Part shown: in pieces, positions 57,199 through 64,000 of the stretch
Layout of the letters: each line of letters begins with the position of its first letter
Position numbering within the stretch: the stretch's first letter is position 1
Translations under genes and position numbers: made by a program
Notes under the pieces: model-generated
What the model saw: only the letters and a program-made list of their open reading frames with translations
Told to the model about the DNA's origin: nothing
The model's database searches: none
Source of the DNA: Selaginella moellendorffii
Taxonomy: Eukaryota; Streptophyta; Lycopodiopsida; Selaginellales; Selaginellaceae
Assembly: GCF_000143415.4 (NCBI RefSeq)
Contig: NW_003314349.1
Location: 220,048 to 284,047, forward strand
Direction of reading: 5' to 3'
DNA: 64,000 nt

Positions 57199-58706
57199 AT
57201 GGCTTCTCAAGGTACGTCGTCTCCAAAGATCCATGTCCTCGCATTTCCCGTCAAAGGCCAGGGACACATCACTCCGATGATGCATCTCTGTAAAAAGATC
57301 GCCGCTCGAGATGGATTCACCGTCTCGTTCGTCAATGTCGACAGCCTCCACGACGAGATGATCAAGCACTGGAGAGCTCCACCCAATACGGACCTCCGCC
57401 TCGTCTCAATCCCACTCTCCTGGAAGATCCCACACGGCCTGGATGCTCACACTCTCACTCACTTGGGTGAGTTCTTCAAGACCACCACCGAGATGATCCC
57501 AGCTCTCGAGCACCTCGTCTCCAAACTCTCTCTCGAGATCTCGCCGGTCCGCTGCATCATCTCGGACTACTTCTTCTTCTGGACCCAGGACGTTGCTGAT
57601 AAGTTCGGGATTCCAAGGATTGTTCTGTGGCCTGGATCCACTGCCTGGACCACGATTGAGTATCACATACCCGAGCTCATCGCCGGAGGCCATGTCTTTC
57701 CCAGCTTGACCGAAGGTAACTCCAATTTAAGTTTAAGTTCTGCCAATGGCAGTCACGTACGCCTCGAAACTTTGCAGCGAAGAAGCTTGTCGCGGATGAA
57801 TCTGTAGTGGGCATTATCAAGGGACTGGGACCTCTTCATCAAGCCGACGTACCTCTCTACTTGCAAGCTGACGATCATCTCTGGGCGGAGTACTCCGTGC
57901 AGCGAGTCCCCTACATCCGCAAGGCCTCCTGCGTGCTCGTCAACTCCTTTTACGATCTGGAGCCGGAAGCTTCCGACTTCATGGCCGCCGAGCTCCGGAA
58001 AGGTGGCACGGAGTTTCTCTCTGTCGGTCCCATGTTTCTCCTGGACGAGCAGACGTCCGAGATCGGACCAACCAACGTGGTGCTCAGGAACGAGGACGGC
58101 GAGTGCCTGCGGTGGCTCGACAAGCAGGAAAAGGCTTCCGTTCTCTACATATCTTTTGGCAGCATCGCGGTCGTGACTGTCGAACAGTTTGAGGAGCTTG
58201 CGGTGGGACTGGAAGCAATCGGAAAGCCTTTCTTGTGGGTGTTACGGCCAGAACTTCTCATTGGAAATCCGGTAGAGAAGTATAAGGAATTCTGCGAACG
58301 TACCTCCAAGCAGGGATTTACTGTGTCCTGGGCACCGCAGCTACGAGTTCTGAAACACCCCTCCATCGCTGCGCACCTCAGTCACTGCGGCTGGAACTCG
58401 GTGCTGGAAAGTATCAGCAATGGAGTGCCTCTCATGTGTTGGCCTTGGGGAGCTGAGCAAAACACCAACGCAAAGCTGGTTATACACGACTGGAAGATTG
58501 GAGCTGGATTTGCAAGAGGGGCGAATGGACTGATCGGCAGAGGCGACATCGAAAAGACGCTGCGGGAGGTGATGGATGGGGAAAGAGGGAAGCAGATGAA
58601 AGACACGGTTGAGGTGCTGAAGTGCAAGGCAAGGAAAGCTGTGGAGAGTGGTGGTCGATCCGCTGCGAGCTTGGATGATTTTCTTAAAGGCCTCAGCAGC
58701 CAGTGA
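57199..58706 (+). CDS. Family-1 UDP-glycosyltransferase, copy 3
   Basis: Exons 57199-57715 and 57778-58706; 481 residues, PSPG box 347-390 with Trp384 and Gln390. Pro19 of the PGQGH motif in copies 1 and 2 is Lys here (CCA to AAA), four residues before catalytic His23. Otherwise it is almost identical to copy 1. Confidence 0.92.
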
Positions 58707-58778
58707 TGCAATGATAAGTTATCACTGCAAGTGCTAGCGTGAGATGGCAAACATGTGAAAAACTTACATGCCGCGAAT

Positions 58779-58794
58779 TTGTCAAGCTTGACAA
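58779..58794. promoter_or_regulatory. Perfect palindrome TTGTCAAGCTTGACAA downstream of UGT3
   Basis: 73 bp after the stop codon, as for UGT1. Confidence 0.4.
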
Positions 58795-59048
58795 AACATG
58801 AAGCGAATAAAATATTCGTCTACCTTGCAACGCCTTTGTTGACTGGAAAAAACAGGACCGAAATCCACCGTTGAATAGCACTGATCTCTTTCTCATCACA
58901 TGTAAATGCCGTGATCGATCGCGCCGTGTTTGATCAGCCACGACAGAGCAGGATTCTTAGTGAAGGCTGAAAAGGAGCAGCAGGAATAGTGCCACAGCAT
59001 TAAGGATAGGCTCCCATCGTAGCAGGCTTCTCCTTGCTTCTCATTACA

Positions 59049-59680
59049 CTGCCTCTTCCTTGTTCTCTATAGAAAACTTCCTCATCAAGCACGTCGCCCT
59101 AGGGTGAGTAATCTCTTCTGCATATCCTGGAATTCTGTTTCAGGGAACACGCATGCCGAGGACAGCTACGTCGGAGAGAAGACCACCCGGATGGTGAAAC
59201 TGGCCACGAGTTATGTCAAGGAGTCCCTTGGAGGAACCAAGGACGATGCTCTCTTCTTCTGCGACTCTGGAACCACTGCAGCTGTGAAAAAGCTCCACGA
59301 ACTTTTGGGCTTGTCGGTGCCACCCCAAATGAGAGACTCATCCGTGGCATCGATGACAGGTGTTCATAACCGCCTGTGTCCCCCGTGTCGAGCAAACCTC
59401 CGCCGAGCTGTGTGTCTGCTCGTGAGGGGTTTCGGTGGTGTGTGCCGTTTGTAACAAACATCATCTTCCCCAAGGCAAAGTCTTGCCGACAATCTGTCAA
59501 CTGTTTAAACTACAGGTTATTCTGACCGATGATGGATTGATCGACATGAAGCACCTCGCTGCACGCACGCCGTCCAAAGCTAACGGGGGATACCAGCCAT
59601 CGCTCGCCTTCTACACAAACATGGAGCAGTATAGCATGCTTTGATTTGGCAAGCTGGTAAGACGAGATCAGAACGAAAAG
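59049..59680 (+). pseudogene. PLP-enzyme gene fragment, unit III
   Basis: Same scrambled fragment as 26939-27570, with FCDSGTT and the inserted palindromic block. The remnant exon 1 differs by one base next to the former donor (CCCTAGGGTGAG). Confidence 0.85.
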
Positions 59681-62600
59681 TGATTGTTTAGAATTTTTGG
59701 GTAGCTGTTACAATGACCATCATAGAATATCTTTTGTCTTTAATATTTGATACATGCTCAGGAAAAAAATGAATATGAATTGGAGCCCCTAGGTATCTTG
59801 CCTTTTAGTCCGTTTTATACATTAGTAAACATGTGTATACACAAATTTAGTTTTTTTATAAGATCGATTTTATATATGTACACAAATTTAGTTTTTTTAT
59901 AAGATTGATTTTTGATACACCAAATCCCTTATTTGAGATTGATTTGCAATTTCAGACTTCTTAAACGACTAGTTTCCTTGTCTATAAAGATTGTATTTTT
60001 GTCTGACTTCACCATATTTACCATTTCATATTGTTTTATGAGATTTTGGTACGCAATAATAGTTTTTTTAAGTCATCAAAATTTATATGAGCTCTCTTTA
60101 TCACATATTCACGATAAATTTTAATGTATAAATGTAGGTGCATTTTGTCTGATACTAAGTCTTTACAATGTTTATAACATTTAATTAAGTTGTATATTCC
60201 TTGATTGTTTCAGATTTTCCTTGATAAAGTTTTTGTAGTTCATCATAATTTTCTCCTGGGTTTGTTTCCATGAAAAAATCTTTAAGGAAAATTTTTGTTT
60301 GTTTATCAAATGTGCCAAGCTTTTTGACATCATTATTATAATACTAATCTTTGGCTTGCCTTTTTAGTGTATAGGGGAAAAGAATTTTTTCTGTATATCT
60401 ACTTGATTAAGCTTAATTGCTTCTATGTATTTCTCAATATACAGTTGTGGGTCTTTTCCTTTAATCTTAGAAAAGGATGGATATGTGATGATGGTATTTA
60501 TTGCTATTCCTGCAATTGCCATCATGTTCATTGCAATTTGATATAAAATGCTCTATTTTGCAACTAATATAGACAAAATAGGTATTTGGTTCCTAGATCA
60601 TCGTTAGAGGGTTTATAAATTTAACTTTTCTGCCTTTTATAGGGTATTACTTTAATTGTTTTATGTTCCACTATTCTCAGTTGAACTAGAGGCATTTTCT
60701 ATGTGCCAATGCTGCTAAAGAGAATAGCATATGGATTTACGTATTTTGGATGATTATCAAAGTCGTATTGGGATTTTTAATCTCCTTTTCATTGAGGTGT
60801 ACTTAATATGCTTTCAGCTCACTCTCTTTCAAATTTTTCTCTAGTTTGGTTAAGCAATGATTTAGTTTGTTATGAAGGGAGGTCAAGATTGCAAATATCA
60901 TGAGCAAGTACTCTATAATCTCGTTTTAGATCTTGTGAATATTTCTTTTCAGACTACCTTTTACTATTCAGATTGTGAGGGAAATATTGTATATCTATTA
61001 CCTTATTTGGTATAGACAGTGATAATTTTATATATAGGGACTATTCCTTTTAAAGCTTTATAGGTAAGATCAATTGTTAGTTTATGCTTATATATTTCCA
61101 GGTTTGTTGGCATTGTTACTATGGCAAGCCTAGTTATTATGCCTCGTTCGTGGAGTGAGTGGTACAAAGTTTTAGTATGAATTGATTCCCTTTGTAAATT
61201 AGCCTATTAATCATTCTTATGAGCAAACACTTAACTTCTCAGTCAATTTTGAAATGGGGATGGCTTTCCTTTAGAGGCCAAATGTCTAGGACATTGCTTA
61301 TACGAAAGTTCTAGGAATTTCTCGAGCAAAAAATATTATTTTTCATAGCATATTTGTCTTACTTAAGTGTGGTCCACTTTAAAAGATTTTAACTCCACAA
61401 AATTTTGTTGCCTATCAATCTAAATTTAGAATTGATCTAACATCTATTAGCCCAATTATCAGTAAGTGTATTTCTACCTATGGGTATCTAAGCTTTATTG
61501 TGGACCATTAAAGTTCCTATAATAGTGTCTTTACCTAAGATTGCATAGAATTCTAGTAATTGTCTAGTAGGTAAATTTTTAAAATCATTTGCAAGTTATA
61601 ATACTCAAGATTTGCATCTAGCTCGGATAGACAAACTATCTCTCTATCTAGGAAGAATCCTAGTACTATTTTATTTTTGTATAGGTAACTCCTAGATATA
61701 AGTCTTGATTACACTATGTACCTACAAAGTAATCTAAGTGTATTATCACACCTTTTTTGACAATAATAAAGGTACCAAGAGTCAGACTTCTATATGCCTT
61801 GAGCAGAATACTGTCAAGTATTTCAGTCGGTAATTCATCGAGCTATTTAAGTAATTTTGTTAAATCTATCATTTGTTGGCATAGTTAAGTATACAAAATA
61901 GTTTAGTTTTTGCTTTTTTATACTTTTGCCTAGTCACACAGAGTGGAGATCAGCCAGCTTCCATCTAATTCTATAAGAAAAATGTATCTTTTGATAGGTG
62001 TGGTGAATTGCTGGTAAACATTCTTATTTTGTCTACCCTAATTCCCCCATTCAACTTAGTAGAGGGTCGTCAATCCTTAATCTCTCCACCTATGTGTGCA
62101 GGAAGTCCTCCCTTTTTTTCCTGTGTTTAGTGTAGTTAAGATTAATTTAGTGCAAAGTCTCTATACCCAATTCTAGAGTAGTTTGCCTACTTTGGCTTAT
62201 AACTAACCTTGCCCTTATAACTATAGAATTAAAAAGAGTATTCAATTGTTCTTGGCAAATCTTGAGCAAACCTCTTTTAAATGGTTCAACACTAGGGACT
62301 AATTTGAATGGGGCATGGAGATCAATCTGTGAAATTTCATTATATAATCAATACAAAAGTTAAATTATTTAGCACATGATAGTTGTTCTAGATCAATTTG
62401 CTTGTGGAATGACTTTAGATAGCTTTTCAAACATGTGATAACTAATTTGTGGAAGATTTTGCTTTAGATGTAGACAAAAATTGTTTTTTAAGGTAAGTTT
62501 TTCTCTAGCTTATTCACCAACAGTCAATTATGGTCAATACAAATCTTTGTTCAAGCTTGTATGATAAATTTTTAGCTTTGCAATGTATTTCAAAATTTCT

Positions 62601-64000
62601 GGAAGTGTCTAAGGTTATTTCACCTTTTTAGACAAAACCCTTATCTAATATCTTTAAGCTTATTTTAGCTCTTTAAAGATCAAAGTGTGTCTCCAAGATT
62701 GATACATTTGCCTAACAACAAGTTCTATAGCTCTCTATTCCATGTTTATAGCATGAAGCCTCTCAACTGCTTTGTCTAGCAAAAACTCAATTAACACATA
62801 AGGTGATTTATATATTCCAAACATAGGCAAGATTGAGTTACAACTCTTATTGTAATAGTTGTATAATTTTGCCTATATGCAAAATATTGACTATCTGAGA
62901 ATTATCTTTTGTAAGGAGGTTTACGTTTCACAAAGGGTGGTTCACACCTTGCAAAAGGTGTTTCATGCCTAAAGTGATGAGTATTTCCCTTAACAATTTA
63001 GTGTTGCTTAACTAGTTTGAAAAATGAATTTTCATGTCTATTCACTTGTATAAGGAGAAATCAAAGGCAATCACGTGAAATATGCCCTATATCCCCTGAA
63101 ATGAGGTCTAGACAAAGAGTAAATAGGGCTAGATGTTATGTGAATGCTCTCAGAATCTATAGGAGAGTGATAACTTTCACACTAAACAGTGTTTGCAAGC
63201 TCTCTTTATATAATAGATAAGCTTTGATTAATTCGTTTAAGTGTACTAGACATAAAGTGGTTTGAATGGTTATAGTGGTTCATGATAACTATTTCCAAAT
63301 TTTCAATTTTATGAGTCTTGTTTGAATTTTATAAGCTCTTATAATATGCATAGAAGACTTAAACTCGGGACAAGTCTATTCTAAAACTGTATATGAGTAG
63401 TAGTTAATGTTAAAGGACCTTGGATCAAAGTCTTGAGACAACACAATGTTTTAATTATGATTTTTCTTTTATTAAAGCCTCATAAGATTTGGATGAATAG
63501 TTCCTCAATTTATTCTTCACTAAGACTGGCTTTAACTCTCTTTAAACTGGAGTCAAAAACAAAAGTTATAAGTGCCCAATTTTCCTACTTATGTATGCCT
63601 AGAAAAATTGTGACACGCTACTAAAAAAAGTGTGTTTTAAAAACCCAAGTGAGAATTTACTCAGAAGGAAAGAATTCTAGAGTAGTTGATTGTGTCTTCC
63701 ATATCAAACAAACTCCATTCCTTTTTTTTTTGGATTTTTCTCAAGAAATTGTCAGTAAAACAATTTAAACTTGAGTTTTTTAGTAATATATGTTGTACTT
63801 CAATTTTAAACTCGTCCTATGCTCTATGGCTTTAGTGATAGTTGAAAAACTATATTTCTTATGTTGCCTAGGCACTAAGCCACTGCAATCACTAAAAGAC
63901 ATTTTTCGTTCATTGTTGTCTAGGCTTAAGGGCTTTAGAATTATTGAAATGATCTACTTGTGAATCCTAATGTTTGACATGTTTGAAATTCATAAGGAAT
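59681..64000. other. AT-rich tract of unit III, runs off the window
   Basis: Colinear with 27571-31900 at high similarity, with small indels. The segment 63050-63124 is inverted relative to 30951-31025. No gene, rRNA or tRNA recognised. Confidence 0.5.

Overview
The window looks like nuclear DNA of a vascular plant with compact genes. Coding exons are intermediate to high in GC, introns are only about 47-76 bp with GT-AG borders, intergenic DNA is AT-rich and full of retroelement debris, and genes occur as near-identical tandem copies. These traits, together with a plant ABCG11-type half-transporter, a plant family-1 UDP-glycosyltransferase and a plant class-V PLP enzyme, fit a lycophyte such as Selaginella moellendorffii. 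The species call is inference; no database could be searched.

Three gene families are interleaved. (1) Five apparently intact six-exon genes on the minus strand encode a 588-residue class-V PLP enzyme of the cysteine-desulfurase-like type: copies A 4028-6084, B 12385-14450, C 17421-19479, D 33120-35186, E 48543-50600. (2) Four eleven-exon ABCG half-transporter loci lie on the plus strand, divergent from the PLP genes: 9407-11822, 21790-24229, 35828-38229 (a pseudogene) and 53901-56339, plus a 3' fragment at 3106-3459. (3) Three two-exon UGT genes on the plus strand encode 481 residues each: 25089-26596, 39261-40753, 57199-58706. Each UGT is followed by a broken fragment of the PLP gene, inverted relative to the intact copies in two cases. 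Decayed antisense pieces of the ABCG 5' exons lie just upstream of each UGT and just downstream of copies A, B, D and E of the PLP gene.

Layout: 1-3.1 kb is AT-rich DNA with a 5S-rRNA-like repeat and a minisatellite. 3.1-17.3 kb is a tandemly duplicated block (about 3105-7870 repeated at 11461-16232, offset about 8.36 kb) carrying PLP-A, ABCG1, PLP-B and pieces of an LTR retrotransposon. 17.3-32.5 kb (unit I), 33-48 kb (unit II) and 48.4-64 kb (unit III) are three copies of a roughly 15-kb unit: PLP gene(-), ABCG(+), UGT(+), PLP fragment, long AT-rich tract. Unit II is rearranged: its ABCG is dead, its PLP fragment is flipped, and a truncated Ty1/copia element sits between long inverted-repeat arms. 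Unit III differs from unit I by a tandem-array expansion of about 0.97 kb and a 75-bp micro-inversion.

Working together (inference): a PLP enzyme, a sugar-conjugating enzyme and a plasma-membrane ABCG exporter, co-duplicated at least three times, have the composition of a plant metabolic gene cluster. PLP and ABCG genes share a divergent intergenic region (only about 640 bp in unit II) containing a recurring W-box-like palindrome. The chemistry is unknown; the PLP enzyme has a candidate desulfurase-type cysteine.
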